NCBI GenBank assembly: GCA_028245195.1
Contig: JAOKCF010000002.1
Coordinates: 62,001-126,000 of the forward strand
Direction: 5' to 3'
From: Vicingaceae bacterium
Lineage (GTDB): Bacteria > Bacteroidota > Bacteroidia > Flavobacteriales_E > Vicingaceae
Length of the DNA stretch: 64,000 bases
Below are positions 50,326-60,741 of the stretch, piece by piece. The notes below the pieces were generated by a model. That model had not been told where the DNA came from, searched no databases, and was given only the letters and a program-made list of their open reading frames with translations. Positions within the stretch are counted from its first letter, which is position 1; each line of letters starts with the position of its first letter. The position numbers were made by a program, and so were the translations under genes.

Positions 50326-53300
50326 TTAGAAATTGTTAAAATCAGCTGGTCTAATTGTACCGAACCATTTCAATATTCGCTCTCCAACATTAGGCACTTC
50401 AACGTGGATGATATATACGCCACTCGCAATAGGAACACCCACCTGATTTGTTAAATCCCAATCCAAATATTTATCAGGACTTGTCTTAAAATATCTTCTT
50501 ATTAGAGTTCCATTTGCATTATAAATTGTTATGCTACAATTCTCAGGAAGGTTCGTGAACTTAACCGTATTATCCAATTGATCAAATTCATAACCACTTT
50601 GAGAATAATATGGATTAGGAACAACATTCACCTCTTCCAATGCGCTCTTGAGTAGTGAAGTTTGACCCTTTAATGTTCCTTTACCAGTAGTTCTGAATTT
50701 ATAAACAGGCACCCCTTGATTTTCAAGCGCCACATTGGAAGCAGTATTTCCTGTTCGAATACTGGTCTGTTTAGAAACAAATGGCTTGCTCACATTAACG
50801 TCTATGCGAACATCACTTGATAACAAGGTTTCTCCAGATTGCAACAACGGTAATGTAACCCACGAACAACTTTGCCATCCTAATCTAGTTCGTAATCCGT
50901 TCAATCCACTTCCCTGAAGACTTAATAAATCTCTAGCTTTCTCACCATAGTCATATACAGGCATATTGCTGTTAAATCTAGAATACAATACAGAATCTCT
51001 CTCATCGCCTTCCGTTTCTCTGAAAATATAGATAAAATGCTTTCCACCCCATATCTGATTAATGAACTGTGGATTTATCCCTTCAACAACGCTAGAAGTC
51101 GGATTCCACAACATATCATCTCCATTATTGAAGCTATACCTTGTGTCTTCTCCAAAAGCCATGTTTAATCTATCACCTGTTTCCTTATTAATAACATAAC
51201 CAGGAAACCAGCCCATACCGAAAGGATTTATAAACCCAGCATCTCCCTCTAAGGTATCTCCCATAGCTCTGATTGTATCCGTAAGTTGAGCAATCGTCAG
51301 ATTTCCTAGTCCAGTGGTATCTGTCGAATTTCCATTCTTATCTACTGATAGTCGAGTAACCTTAACTTGATTCTTATTGTGAAGATTTACACTCGTATTA
51401 TTAGGGTCAGCTAAACCATCATCTTTGGTCTCAATAACGGGACATCTTGTCCACTTAGATTTGTCATTAGTAATCACCAATTGGATTGACATTAATTTAT
51501 TCAATGGAGATCCTTCGACATCCGCTTTGTCTCTGGCTGGAGCATTTAATGCTGCACCAGCACCTAAACCTAACTCATACCTTGCCAACCTATAAGGTGC
51601 AATTACGCCCCCCAAGATACTCTCATAATTTTGATCCGGATCAATAAATGTTCCTGAAACCCTGTAATCAAAGAAAAACCCAGAAGGTGATTGCTCGCCT
51701 GTTCCAGACAAAATCCAATTGAACGGCCCTTCCAAATCGTTATCTGGAATTCCTGACAACCATTGGCGTTCAGGATTGCCATATTCAATGGATGCTGAAA
51801 TAAAGCCGTTATTGGTCTCTTCAACTCTTGAACCAGGTTCATCTCCATCAGTTATAGTGATAGACAATCCCCAATTTGGGCTCAATAAGAGTTGCTGGTT
51901 TAAAAATCCGATAGATTTCTCAGAATAAACTGTGTCTATTCCACCTTCTCTCCAAATTCTCCAGAATGTATTGTCAGTAACATCTTGATTATTTAAGCTA
52001 TCTATGAATTGCACATAATAGGTTCCGTCAACTATATTTAATGGGTCAACAACATTCACACTGAACGGACCATCTCCAATTACATAATCAATCTCATTTA
52101 CTGTGCTATCTTCAGAATCCCATGCCTTATTTAAAAGGATCGACTCAATAGATTCTTGAGTAATAGTCAATGCATTACCTCCATTCCCTGATCCTTGTAG
52201 TCTTGTGATTTCCATTCCATCACCAAAGCTTGAATTAACGATTGTTCCACCTTCCTCAAATTTAGGTGGTGAGGGTATAGCTGTAAATGCAGCAATTTCT
52301 CCTCCCGTTGCCGATTTCCTACTTCTTAAGTAAGGAGTAGTTTGTCCATCAAACGCACCTTTCAAAGGAAGAATTGTATCATTCAAATCAGGCGCAGCTC
52401 CCTGCAAGTATGGCTTAAACTCATTGTAGCCATATGCAACTGCAATGTAGTAGTAAGTTTTGTAATTAATCAACGCCGCATCGCCAAAAGCGAATAAATC
52501 TTGATTCAATGAAAAACTTCGCTGAATTCCCTCATTAGCGGCAACAACCTTACGTATGGGTAAATTTGCATTTAACCCCTTATCGAATGTAAAGTTTGTT
52601 AAGCTTGTAACATTATCTTTTATATCACATTGAAATACTAACCTTGCCTTACTTTGGTCTTCAATATCATTTACAGATATTCCAGGTCCTGCTGTTTGAA
52701 ATACTTGATATCCTTGAAACCTATATCTATCATCTAAAAACACAGGGGTTGTTAAATTGGCTAAATATTCAGGAGTAACAATATTTGGATCTCTCTCATT
52801 ATAATCCTCTCCAGCATTATTTGAAACACTTGGATTCGAAAGATAAAAGATTAGTTCCTTATCCAATTCTTGCACAATTACGTCAGGTGCATCAGGACCG
52901 TTCAATACCTGAAAACAGTTATCAAACAATGCTTGAGCCTTATCATCAGCGGTAAACATATCTTCAACTGAAGCTGCTCGTCCTCCGCTTTGAGCTTGTG
53001 CAAAAACAACCCCAACCGTAATATCATTTACGTTTCCTGGTCTTAGCGTAAAAGGTCCTGCAGATTGTAAAAATCTTCTGTCTCCCGGTGCATTTTGTAC
53101 CTCGCCTCCTCCTGGGTCATCTTCTGTCCAATTAAGATTGGTTGGTATTGTTGTAAAACCGTTCTCATCAGTTGTTCCCCAATGTAATGGGTCACTTGTT
53201 CCCGGAAACATAAAGTCAGTTGGAATTTCCTCAACACCAACTGTGTTAAAACCATTACCCCCATGTCTCATTCTTCTTCCATTTTTCCAAATACCTCTCA

Positions 53301-54591
53301 TGTAGTTGTAATAGTGGACAGCCAATTCAGGATCACCGTTAGGAGCTGATCCAATATTGTAGTAAACAAATCGTCTCATTCCAAATCTTTCGTTATCCGG
53401 AACTAAATCTGGCTCTCTGGCTGTTGGATCGAAATATCCAAGACCGTTTAGTGCTTCTCCTGGACCAACACCTACTGCATTGTTTAGACCGTCTGCATCT
53501 TGATACGGTCCTTCAAAAAAATCAATCCCAATTGATGGAGGATTTGCACCGTAACCAGTTTGGCCACCTTGTCCTATATCATCCTCAACTCCATTAAAAG
53601 CATACCCAAGACCTCTCGCTACATCGCAACCAACATAATCATCAGAGGATAGGCCAACATCTGGGTCTACAAAACTTGCAAAGAATGTGTTGGTTAACGT
53701 AAAAGTTGAACGGTTAATCAATTCGAAATTATAAAACGTCATGTTATTAATTTCATCATTTGTCGCAAAAGCAAATGCTTGACCATGAATTTCCATACCA
53801 ATTGATGGGGCATTAGACTCTGTATGAAGGTTACCCTTGTCATTAAAAATCCACCAATACGTCTTATCTCCAAACAATGGGCGTCTTCCACTAATTGAAC
53901 GATCTATTCTATTTTCTCTACAATCTACATCACCTACTAAATCATAAAAAGGATAATCTCCCAATTCAGGCTCATAAGATTCGTCACCCGCCACATTCAT
54001 ATAAGGAGCAAGTCTAAAATCTTGATCTACCCCAGGAGTAACATCCCCATTACCAGGCCATTCTAATATAGCAGTAGGAATTTGATAGTCAGGAAAGTCT
54101 TCTAGCGCAGTTCCTTTAATAACCGACTGATTGTAAGCATTAAACAAAGCAACTTCTGCTCTAGTCAATTCAAAAAATCGGTCATATTCAGCACATGTGA
54201 CATCATTGATTTCAGCAGTTCCAATAACATCAAGTGGCCCTGTGTAATAATCTACCCCTGAACCAAATTTACTAACCGCCGCTTTTAACTGACCGTTAAC
54301 ATCTGTACCGGCCAACCAAAGACCTCCAGCGTATATAGAAAAACTATTAGAACCTTTAGGCACCTCGTAATCAGCTACACCATTCGCTCTATCTTGCCAC
54401 CAAATACCTCCTGCCTCTACACGAGTACGGACATTGTTGAATTCAAGAAAAATAATTCGACTCGCAGGTGCGCAACCAGCTGCTGTATTAATTTGCTGTC
54501 TTGGCTTCATCTTGTCTTTCTCACCACCCGCTCCAAAAGCGATCATTGGTGCCAAAAGACCCATCAAAATTGAAATTTTTAACTTTCTCAT
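50326..54591 (-). CDS. Giant surface protein with T9SS type-A-like C-terminal domain
   Basis: A 1421-residue exported protein. The signal peptide is MRKLKISILMGLLAPMIAFGAGG; the body is long and Asn/Asp-rich with no domain I can name. The C-terminal segment (NPYYSQSGYEFDQLDNTVKFTNLPENCSITIYNANGTLIRR onward, about residues 1325-1421) is the beta-sandwich sorting domain of type-A T9SS cargo. It lies between a large TonB receptor and PorV, suggesting that it is the surface lipoprotein-like partner of that receptor. Confidence 0.84.
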   Translation of the reverse strand: MRKLKISILMGLLAPMIAFGAGGEKDKMKPRQQINTAAGCAPASRIIFLEFNNVRTRVEAGGIWWQDRANGVADYEVPKGSNSFSIYAGGLWLAGTDVNGQLKAAVSKFGSGVDYYTGPLDVIGTAEINDVTCAEYDRFFELTRAEVALFNAYNQSVIKGTALEDFPDYQIPTAILEWPGNGDVTPGVDQDFRLAPYMNVAGDESYEPELGDYPFYDLVGDVDCRENRIDRSISGRRPLFGDKTYWWIFNDKGNLHTESNAPSIGMEIHGQAFAFATNDEINNMTFYNFELINRSTFTLTNTFFASFVDPDVGLSSDDYVGCDVARGLGYAFNGVEDDIGQGGQTGYGANPPSIGIDFFEGPYQDADGLNNAVGVGPGEALNGLGYFDPTAREPDLVPDNERFGMRRFVYYNIGSAPNGDPELAVHYYNYMRGIWKNGRRMRHGGNGFNTVGVEEIPTDFMFPGTSDPLHWGTTDENGFTTIPTNLNWTEDDPGGGEVQNAPGDRRFLQSAGPFTLRPGNVNDITVGVVFAQAQSGGRAASVEDMFTADDKAQALFDNCFQVLNGPDAPDVIVQELDKELIFYLSNPSVSNNAGEDYNERDPNIVTPEYLANLTTPVFLDDRYRFQGYQVFQTAGPGISVNDIEDQSKARLVFQCDIKDNVTSLTNFTFDKGLNANLPIRKVVAANEGIQRSFSLNQDLFAFGDAALINYKTYYYIAVAYGYNEFKPYLQGAAPDLNDTILPLKGAFDGQTTPYLRSRKSATGGEIAAFTAIPSPPKFEEGGTIVNSSFGDGMEITRLQGSGNGGNALTITQESIESILLNKAWDSEDSTVNEIDYVIGDGPFSVNVVDPLNIVDGTYYVQFIDSLNNQDVTDNTFWRIWREGGIDTVYSEKSIGFLNQQLLLSPNWGLSITITDGDEPGSRVEETNNGFISASIEYGNPERQWLSGIPDNDLEGPFNWILSGTGEQSPSGFFFDYRVSGTFIDPDQNYESILGGVIAPYRLARYELGLGAGAALNAPARDKADVEGSPLNKLMSIQLVITNDKSKWTRCPVIETKDDGLADPNNTSVNLHNKNQVKVTRLSVDKNGNSTDTTGLGNLTIAQLTDTIRAMGDTLEGDAGFINPFGMGWFPGYVINKETGDRLNMAFGEDTRYSFNNGDDMLWNPTSSVVEGINPQFINQIWGGKHFIYIFRETEGDERDSVLYSRFNSNMPVYDYGEKARDLLSLQGSGLNGLRTRLGWQSCSWVTLPLLQSGETLLSSDVRIDVNVSKPFVSKQTSIRTGNTASNVALENQGVPVYKFRTTGKGTLKGQTSLLKSALEEVNVVPNPYYSQSGYEFDQLDNTVKFTNLPENCSITIYNANGTLIRRYFKTSPDKYLDWDLTNQVGVPIASGVYIIHVEVPNVGERILKWFGTIRPADFNNF

Positions 54592-54611
54592 AATCTATCT
54601 CTTTTAAACCC

Positions 54612-57600
54612 TTAGAAACTTAATTGAGCTCCTATTCTAATTCTTCTTGGTAATTCAAAATTGCCCGGATTCTGCAATCGCAAGCTATACTGATCTCTAA
54701 ATGCCTGTTCATTTACTTCTTGTCTAATTTCATTTTGAAATTGGGCAGCATTTAAGTATCCATCGTCATCAGCATTTCCTGTAAAGCCATATACGTTTTG
54801 TATATTCTGAGCATTGAGCACATTTAATACCTGCAGGTATATATTCAAGTTCGATTGCTTTTTACCCTGCTTCCATACTTCTTTATTCGCTTCTGTATCT
54901 GAACCCCAATTAATGTCAAATGACTTATCTAATCTAGCATCAACTCGAACAGTCCATGGTAATCTTGATCCATTAATATCTCCCTCAACCGGCTGCGGTG
55001 TTCTAGAACCTGAAAGTAGTTCACTGGCTCCTGCTAATGACCTTTGAGTGTAAGGTTGACCGGAACCTGCAATAAATACTACGTTAAGACCTGTGTTCTG
55101 AAGTATATTTTTTCCGCCAACTCTTGGCCCATTGTATCCAGTTCCACTTCCATATCTATAGTCTAACGTAGAAACTATCTGATGACGTTGATCATAACTA
55201 TAAGGGAAGATAGTTCTTAGGTTGGGTTGATCCGAGTTAACTAAGTTAAGTGCTGTAGTAGAACCTGAACCTGTTCCATTTGCAAATTGAATCGTATAGT
55301 TCAATCTTAATGACAAGTTCTTTGTTCTTCTCATTTCGTAATTAACAGTAAAACCTTTGACAGTTCCAAAATCTAAGTTATCGTAGGTTAAGTAATCTTC
55401 AGGAAATGCCCCTACTAATTTTCTTACTTGAATCTCATCTCTCTGCTCTCTGTAGAATGAAGACAATGTTAATGCTGAACTACTACCCACTTTTTGCTTA
55501 AAACCAATCTCGTAAGAAATTGTCTTGGAAGGCTTCAAGTTTGGATTATTTATAATTCTGTTGTGATTCGCAATGTAAATCAAATCCAATGGCTCTAAAC
55601 CATTCTCCCCTGAAGGACGTCTCGTTAAGATGTCATAATTCGCAAAGAAAGTTGCTTCATCAGAAATTGGGAAAGAAAAAGAAATCCTCGGCATTAAAGT
55701 ATACTGCGGCTCGTAATCTTCGAAAGACTCTGTACTCATATCTGCCGAAGTAGAAGTACTAGATGGTTCGACTAACCACGGTGCGATACTAGAACCAGCT
55801 TGCAAAACAGAAGGATCATTCAAAAGAACACCTTGAGCATTGAAAAACTCATTTGTTTCAGGATTTCTATAGCCCACAACTCCATTTGAAGAAGGATTTT
55901 CAATATCATTCACATAAACAATAAAATTATCTCCTATGTTTCCTGGCGTTTCTCCTAAGCCTTGGCTTTTAGCATAAGCTACATCTCTAGTTGGAAAAAG
56001 TGAGAATGGATCTTTCAACACGGGTTGATTCGCATCAAACCTATCTAATCGAACTCCTATTCTGAAAATTAAATCATCAAAGGCAAATTTATCCTCTATG
56101 TAACCAGCAATATATACCGGTTGATAAGCAGGTACTGGTCTTGTTTTAAAACCTAACTCATTCTCTTCATTGAAAAAATCATTAAGTGAAGGAGAGGAAT
56201 TCAACTTCTTACCTTTATAATCGTATCCTCTATAGAGTAAGTTAACATTATTAGCTGGATTAATTAATTGATCTGCAGAAAAATAACTCATATTATACAA
56301 ATCAATATCATACGAATCAAAATCGATGAAATCAATACCGTTAGGGTCTAAGCCCAACGCATTTCTCATGTTGTAAGCAAAGTAAGTTCTATTTGCTCCA
56401 TCATACCTTCTTTCAAAAGTAACAGTAGGATCAATAGGACTTGGAGCCACATAATCAATTGAATAGTTATTTGAATCAATTTGTAAAATGTGACTATTCA
56501 CCGAAAGTCGCCCTAAATCCCATAAATCTCTTGGATTCATTGAATAAAAACGCTGAATTCTTTGCTCGTATTCAAACCCTAAAACAATTGCGTGATCTCC
56601 AATATCAGCTGAACCTCTACCACTCAATCTAATTTGATCATTTTCTACTTTACTGTAGCCATTACTAACAGAACCTGCAGAACTCCAAAGATTATAAACG
56701 TTCCCAATAACTGTTCCTCCATTTATTATTCCACCATTTCCCTCAACTGCCACTGCTGTGGAGTATCTAGAATCACCTGGTTGAAAGAAGTCATAATAAT
56801 TACTAGTATAATTCGCTAAAACTGGATTAACATTTGAAGCAGTATAATCATACGAAATAGGATTATCGAAGGCTGTTAAAAACCTCCCACGATATTCTGT
56901 TCCGTTATCTAATGTTACAGGATTAAAGTTATTGTCAGAATAGGACAATTCGGTATTTGCATTGAACCTTCCTAAATATCCGTACTTGAAGAAATCACTA
57001 CCGTGGTTTCTATCTTCTGTCAATCTGTTTGCTCTAGAGAAATCTGCTTGGATAGAGAAAAATGCATTCTTTATTAATGACTTATCTTCCTCTTTTGTAT
57101 TTGCATCTTCCTTAGCATTTTCGAATCTTTGAACATATCTTCCGTAAAATCTAAAGTCGGTACTTAACGATTGAGTATTGTTCTCATAATTAAATAAAGA
57201 AAAGGCTCTATTATAGTTATTCCCTTTAGCATAGTTATATGTACCACCAAAAGAAAGAGAACTCAAGTCAGACAATTTAACATCAAATTTTCCATTTAGG
57301 GCAAAACTCAAGCCGTCATCATTTAGCCTGAAATCTATTTCTTCAAAATCATCTCTCGTTAAAAACTGCGCTCTCTGAACTACTCCATTGTTACCTTCTT
57401 GAAAGATGAAAGGGTTATTTCTAATTTCCTGCTCAATGTTATCCTTTGGCTTGTATATCGGAGTAACACTTTGTCCACTTAAAGCATGTCTAATTTCACC
57501 TGTTATTAAGAAGCCAAAAGGAGACGTCACTTCTCCATCCTTATTTTTTTTCTTAATAATTGGACCACCCAATGCGAAACCTAACAAATTGTAACCCCAT

Positions 57601-58364
57601 TTATCTAGGCCAAACGATGTTGTTTCACCAGTCTTAAATCCTGATGACAATACCTCTGCACTGCCAAAATATTCGGTAAAAGCACCTCTAGTTGTTACGG
57701 TTGTTACGGCACCCGTAACGTCACCATACTGTGCTGATATTCCTCCTGTCTTTACTGAAACCTCTTCAATAGCGGATTTAGGTAAACTTGTTGAACCGAT
57801 AATCTTTATACCATCAACGAATGTTATAGAACTCCCTGAACGCTGACCTCTAACGTTATTAGCACCTGAGCCATTATCTCTGGCCGTAATACCGTTACCT
57901 GCTGCTTTTGTAATATCAGCAACACTACGGACAGCCATCTGAGTAATTTCCTTTCTACCGACACTTCGGGAAATTTCAGTCTGATCGACCTCAATAATTG
58001 GTTCAGTATATATTACAACTTCTGGTATATCTACACCTTTAGATAACTCAGCATCTAACTTTTTTAATTTTCCTGAACTTATAGTAATGCCAGATTTTCT
58101 ACTAGGTGTAAAACCTACATAAGAAAACTGAACATCATAAGATCCAGGGGGAATTGGCTTTAACGTATAAACTCCATCAAAATCAGTAGTAGTTACCAAC
58201 ACTTGCTCAGATCCTCTTAAAAGCACAACATTCGCAAAAGGCACTGGCTCACCATTGGCTTTTTCAATCACAGTACCTTTGATGGTTCCTGATCCTACTT
58301 GGGCATTTACTGTGGTGGCAAATCCCAACGCTATAGCTAGCGTGAAAATTAATTTTCTTAGCAT
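54612..58364 (-). CDS. TonB-dependent receptor with carboxypeptidase-regulatory-like N-terminal domain
   Basis: A 1250-residue outer-membrane receptor. Signal peptide MLRKLIFTLAIALGFATTVNA, CarboxypepD_reg-like domain (about 25-110), plug (about 115-260, with RGQRSGSSITFVDGI) and a very large barrel ending in Phe (RRIRIGAQLSF). It heads the minus-strand unit receptor / T9SS protein / PorV with 20 and 3 bases between genes. The substrate is unknown; no carbohydrate-active enzymes are nearby, so it does not look like a classical PUL. Confidence 0.9.
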   Translation of the reverse strand: MLRKLIFTLAIALGFATTVNAQVGSGTIKGTVIEKANGEPVPFANVVLLRGSEQVLVTTTDFDGVYTLKPIPPGSYDVQFSYVGFTPSRKSGITISSGKLKKLDAELSKGVDIPEVVIYTEPIIEVDQTEISRSVGRKEITQMAVRSVADITKAAGNGITARDNGSGANNVRGQRSGSSITFVDGIKIIGSTSLPKSAIEEVSVKTGGISAQYGDVTGAVTTVTTRGAFTEYFGSAEVLSSGFKTGETTSFGLDKWGYNLLGFALGGPIIKKKNKDGEVTSPFGFLITGEIRHALSGQSVTPIYKPKDNIEQEIRNNPFIFQEGNNGVVQRAQFLTRDDFEEIDFRLNDDGLSFALNGKFDVKLSDLSSLSFGGTYNYAKGNNYNRAFSLFNYENNTQSLSTDFRFYGRYVQRFENAKEDANTKEEDKSLIKNAFFSIQADFSRANRLTEDRNHGSDFFKYGYLGRFNANTELSYSDNNFNPVTLDNGTEYRGRFLTAFDNPISYDYTASNVNPVLANYTSNYYDFFQPGDSRYSTAVAVEGNGGIINGGTVIGNVYNLWSSAGSVSNGYSKVENDQIRLSGRGSADIGDHAIVLGFEYEQRIQRFYSMNPRDLWDLGRLSVNSHILQIDSNNYSIDYVAPSPIDPTVTFERRYDGANRTYFAYNMRNALGLDPNGIDFIDFDSYDIDLYNMSYFSADQLINPANNVNLLYRGYDYKGKKLNSSPSLNDFFNEENELGFKTRPVPAYQPVYIAGYIEDKFAFDDLIFRIGVRLDRFDANQPVLKDPFSLFPTRDVAYAKSQGLGETPGNIGDNFIVYVNDIENPSSNGVVGYRNPETNEFFNAQGVLLNDPSVLQAGSSIAPWLVEPSSTSTSADMSTESFEDYEPQYTLMPRISFSFPISDEATFFANYDILTRRPSGENGLEPLDLIYIANHNRIINNPNLKPSKTISYEIGFKQKVGSSSALTLSSFYREQRDEIQVRKLVGAFPEDYLTYDNLDFGTVKGFTVNYEMRRTKNLSLRLNYTIQFANGTGSGSTTALNLVNSDQPNLRTIFPYSYDQRHQIVSTLDYRYGSGTGYNGPRVGGKNILQNTGLNVVFIAGSGQPYTQRSLAGASELLSGSRTPQPVEGDINGSRLPWTVRVDARLDKSFDINWGSDTEANKEVWKQGKKQSNLNIYLQVLNVLNAQNIQNVYGFTGNADDDGYLNAAQFQNEIRQEVNEQAFRDQYSLRLQNPGNFELPRRIRIGAQLSF

Positions 58365-58411
58365 AATAGAAATTTTATGTTATCGTCTCGTTGTAAAAGA
58401 ATACAGGGCTG

Positions 58412-58444
58412 TAAAGATATACATTTAATAAAAAGAATAACAAA
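58412..58444 (-). promoter_or_regulatory. Candidate promoter of the TonB receptor operon
   Basis: On the minus strand TTTG (58444-58441) and, 21 bases on, TATCTTTA (58419-58412), seven of eight bases of the -7 consensus. The predicted leader is about 40 bases. Confidence 0.35.
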
Positions 58445-58497
58445 TTTTAACAACAGCTTTATGCTGTCTTTTTAATGCTTTATCATTCATCAATTTA

Positions 58498-58797
58498 TCA
58501 CCTCTTAAACCATCTTTTTACAAAGAATTCTTTTTTATTATCGTTGTTTCGTTTCGATTTTCTCCTCGTTTTTTTCATTCTTTTTTGAACTGCTTTTGTT
58601 TGCATTTCAATATGTGCTTTCCTCTTTGCTTCTTCTTGCTTTCGTGCTTCCTTCTTTTTTGCTTCTTTATCTTTTTCTAGTTGATCACTTCTTTTTTCTA
58701 CTGTTTTTTCAACTCTTTTTTGAGATTGAGCTTGCGAATTCATAGCTATGACACAAAGAAAAAAGAAAACGATGCCTCGTATAATATTTTTTTTCAT
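58498..58797 (-). CDS. Small exported Lys/Glu-rich coiled-coil protein
   Basis: A 99-residue protein of unknown function. Signal peptide (MKKNIIRGIVFFFLCVIAMNSQAQ), then a highly charged helix (about 27-75, alternating K/E/R/A) and a strongly basic tail (KKTRRKSKRNN...KRWFKR). I see no known domain. The basic end could contact nucleic acid, LPS or a phospholipid surface. It stands alone between the TonB receptor operon and a divergent lipoprotein gene. Confidence 0.7.
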   Translation of the reverse strand: MKKNIIRGIVFFFLCVIAMNSQAQSQKRVEKTVEKRSDQLEKDKEAKKKEARKQEEAKRKAHIEMQTKAVQKRMKKTRRKSKRNNDNKKEFFVKRWFKR

Positions 58798-58848
58798 TTT
58801 TCGTTTATTTTGAGCCTAATATTGTAGTTGAGTTTTGAAAAATTTAGA

Positions 58849-59295
58849 ATGACTAAAATAACCATACTTGTGCTAAAGAAGCAACTACTTTTTGTCGTAT
58901 TCATTACTCTTTTAATATTTTCTGCCTGTAACTCCGACGAAGCCACTAACATTCCCTTAGTTCAAGTAAATTTTCAATACAACATTAATTTGCCAGAATA
59001 CATTGAACTTCAAACAATCGGCGGGTCAGTAGAAGTTTTCGGAGGCTCAAGAGGGATTATTCTTTACCGCTTATCATCTGATGAAATAAAAGCTTACGAT
59101 AGACATTGCACATTTGAACCCTCTAATACGTGTGGGTTAGTAACAGTTGACCCGAATCGTTTTACTGGAACAGATAATTGTTGTAGATCAAGTTTTTTAT
59201 TAAGCACAGGTAACGTTTCCAAACCTCCTGCAATTCTTCCTTTAAGAGAATATACCGTTATATTCAACGACCCCATACTAACCGTTACTAACTAA
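58849..59295 (+). CDS. Rieske-like lipoprotein lacking canonical cluster histidines
   Basis: A 148-residue lipoprotein from the ATG at 58849 (lipobox IFSAC, Cys27). A TTG 21 bases earlier is less likely. The C-terminal half follows the Rieske pattern: HCTF (86-89), CGLVTVD, NCCRSSF (110-116), LLSTGNVSKPPAILPLREYTV. But both cluster histidines are replaced (Phe after HCT, Arg after CC), leaving Cys87, 95, 111 and 112. It may be a relic, may form disulfides, or may bind something else. It precedes a bidirectional terminator and ahcY on the other strand. Confidence 0.7.
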   Translation: MTKITILVLKKQLLFVVFITLLIFSACNSDEATNIPLVQVNFQYNINLPEYIELQTIGGSVEVFGGSRGIILYRLSSDEIKAYDRHCTFEPSNTCGLVTVDPNRFTGTDNCCRSSFLLSTGNVSKPPAILPLREYTVIFNDPILTVTN

Positions 59296-59296
59296 A

Positions 59297-59326
59297 AAAG
59301 GCTATCACATTTCTGTAATAGCCTTT
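59297..59326. terminator. Bidirectional intrinsic terminator between the Rieske-like gene and ahcY
   Basis: Arms AAAGGCTAT / ATAGCCTTT around a 12-base loop, preceded by A's and followed by a T-rich tract, between two convergent stops (59295 and 59349). Confidence 0.8.
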
Positions 59327-59348
59327 CTCTTTTCATGTTAAGCTTGGC

Positions 59349-60659
59349 TTAATATCTGTAGTAATCGGGCTTATAAGGACCCTCAACTGTAACTCCAATA
59401 TACTCCGCTTGCTCTTGTCTTAATTCTTCTAATTCAACACCAATTTTAGATAAGTGAAGTTTCGCAACTTTTTCATCTAAATGCTTTGGCAAAGTGTATA
59501 CTTTGTTTTCATAGTTGTCACTATTTTTCCAAAGTTCAATTTGCGCCAACGTTTGGTTTGTAAATGAATTTGACATTACAAATGAAGGATGACCTGTAGC
59601 ACAACCTAGATTTACCAATCTACCTTGAGCTAACAGAAGAATATCTTTACCATCTAATCTATACTTGTCAACTTGTGGTTTAATTTCCATTTTCTCAGCT
59701 CCTGAATTATCCAAGAAGGCAACGTCTATTTCATTATCGAAGTGTCCAATGTTACATACGATAACTTTGTCTTTCATTTTTCTAAAGTGTGCTTCAGAAA
59801 TAATGTCCTTGTTACCTGTAGCTGTGACAACAATATCAACCTCTTCAACAGCATTGATCATTTTCTTTACTTCGAAACCATCCATTGCAGCTTGTAAAGC
59901 ACAAATAGGATCAACCTCAGTAACGATTACTCTAGCACCAGCTCCTTTCAAAGAAGCTGCAGAACCTTTACCTACGTCACCGTAACCAGCTACAACAGCA
60001 ACTTTACCTGCCATCATAATGTCAGTTGCTCTTCTGATAGAATCAACTAAAGACTCTTTACAACCATATTTGTTATCAAATTTTGACTTAGTAACTGAAT
60101 CGTTTACATTGATTGCTGGCATTACTAGTGTTCCGTTTTTCTCTCTTTCATATAACCTATGAACACCAGTAGTAGTTTCTTCAGACAACCCTCTGATACC
60201 GTCTACTAATTCAGGATAATTATCGAACACCATATTGGTTAAATCACCACCGTCATCTAGAATCATGTTTAATGGCTTCTTATCTTCACCAAAGAAAATT
60301 GTCTGCTCAATACACCAATCAAATTCTTCATCCGTCATGCCCTTCCAAGCATATACAGGTACGCCTGCAGCAGCAATTGCAGCAGCAGCTTGATCTTGCG
60401 TTGAGAAAATGTTACAGGAAGACCATGTAACCTCAGCACCAAGAGCTGTTAATGTTTCGATTAAAACTGCTGTTTGAATTGTCATGTGAAGACAACCAGC
60501 AATTCTTGACCCTTTTAGAGGCTGCTCGTTTTTGTATTCTTCTCTTAACGACATTAAACCAGGCATTTCTGATTCAGCTAATTCAATTTCTTTTCGACCC
60601 CACTCTGCCAAAGAAATATCTTTAACCTTGTAAGGTAAGTATTCTACAACTGTACTCAT
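59349..60659 (-). CDS. ahcY: S-adenosylhomocysteinase
   Basis: Hydrolyses S-adenosylhomocysteine to adenosine and homocysteine, keeping methylation going and feeding the methionine cycle that MetF also serves. The 436-residue protein has the NAD-binding [12 protein letters not shown], the substrate-site [25 protein letters not shown], and the C-terminal KPDYYRY. An exact promoter element is 27 bases upstream. It lies alone on the minus strand. Confidence 0.98.
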   Translation of the reverse strand: MSTVVEYLPYKVKDISLAEWGRKEIELAESEMPGLMSLREEYKNEQPLKGSRIAGCLHMTIQTAVLIETLTALGAEVTWSSCNIFSTQDQAAAAIAAAGVPVYAWKGMTDEEFDWCIEQTIFFGEDKKPLNMILDDGGDLTNMVFDNYPELVDGIRGLSEETTTGVHRLYEREKNGTLVMPAINVNDSVTKSKFDNKYGCKESLVDSIRRATDIMMAGKVAVVAGYGDVGKGSAASLKGAGARVIVTEVDPICALQAAMDGFEVKKMINAVEEVDIVVTATGNKDIISEAHFRKMKDKVIVCNIGHFDNEIDVAFLDNSGAEKMEIKPQVDKYRLDGKDILLLAQGRLVNLGCATGHPSFVMSNSFTNQTLAQIELWKNSDNYENKVYTLPKHLDEKVAKLHLSKIGVELEELRQEQAEYIGVTVEGPYKPDYYRY

Positions 60660-60686
60660 GCTTTAATTTTTTATATTTTCGAATGG

Positions 60687-60694
60687 CAAAGTTA
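60687..60694 (-). promoter_or_regulatory. Bacteroidota -7 promoter element for ahcY
   Basis: Minus-strand TAACTTTG is an exact TAnnTTTG match, 27 bases before the ahcY ATG. Confidence 0.5.
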
Positions 60695-60741
60695 CCAAAT
60701 TAAATAGTGCTATTTTCGTATTAAACAGTTATACAAAAGAT

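Noticed and set aside
58453-58467. Small hairpin ACAGC/GCTGT after the basic coiled-coil gene
   Set aside because: Only five pairs and no T-tract on the minus strand where it would be needed; on the plus strand no gene precedes it.
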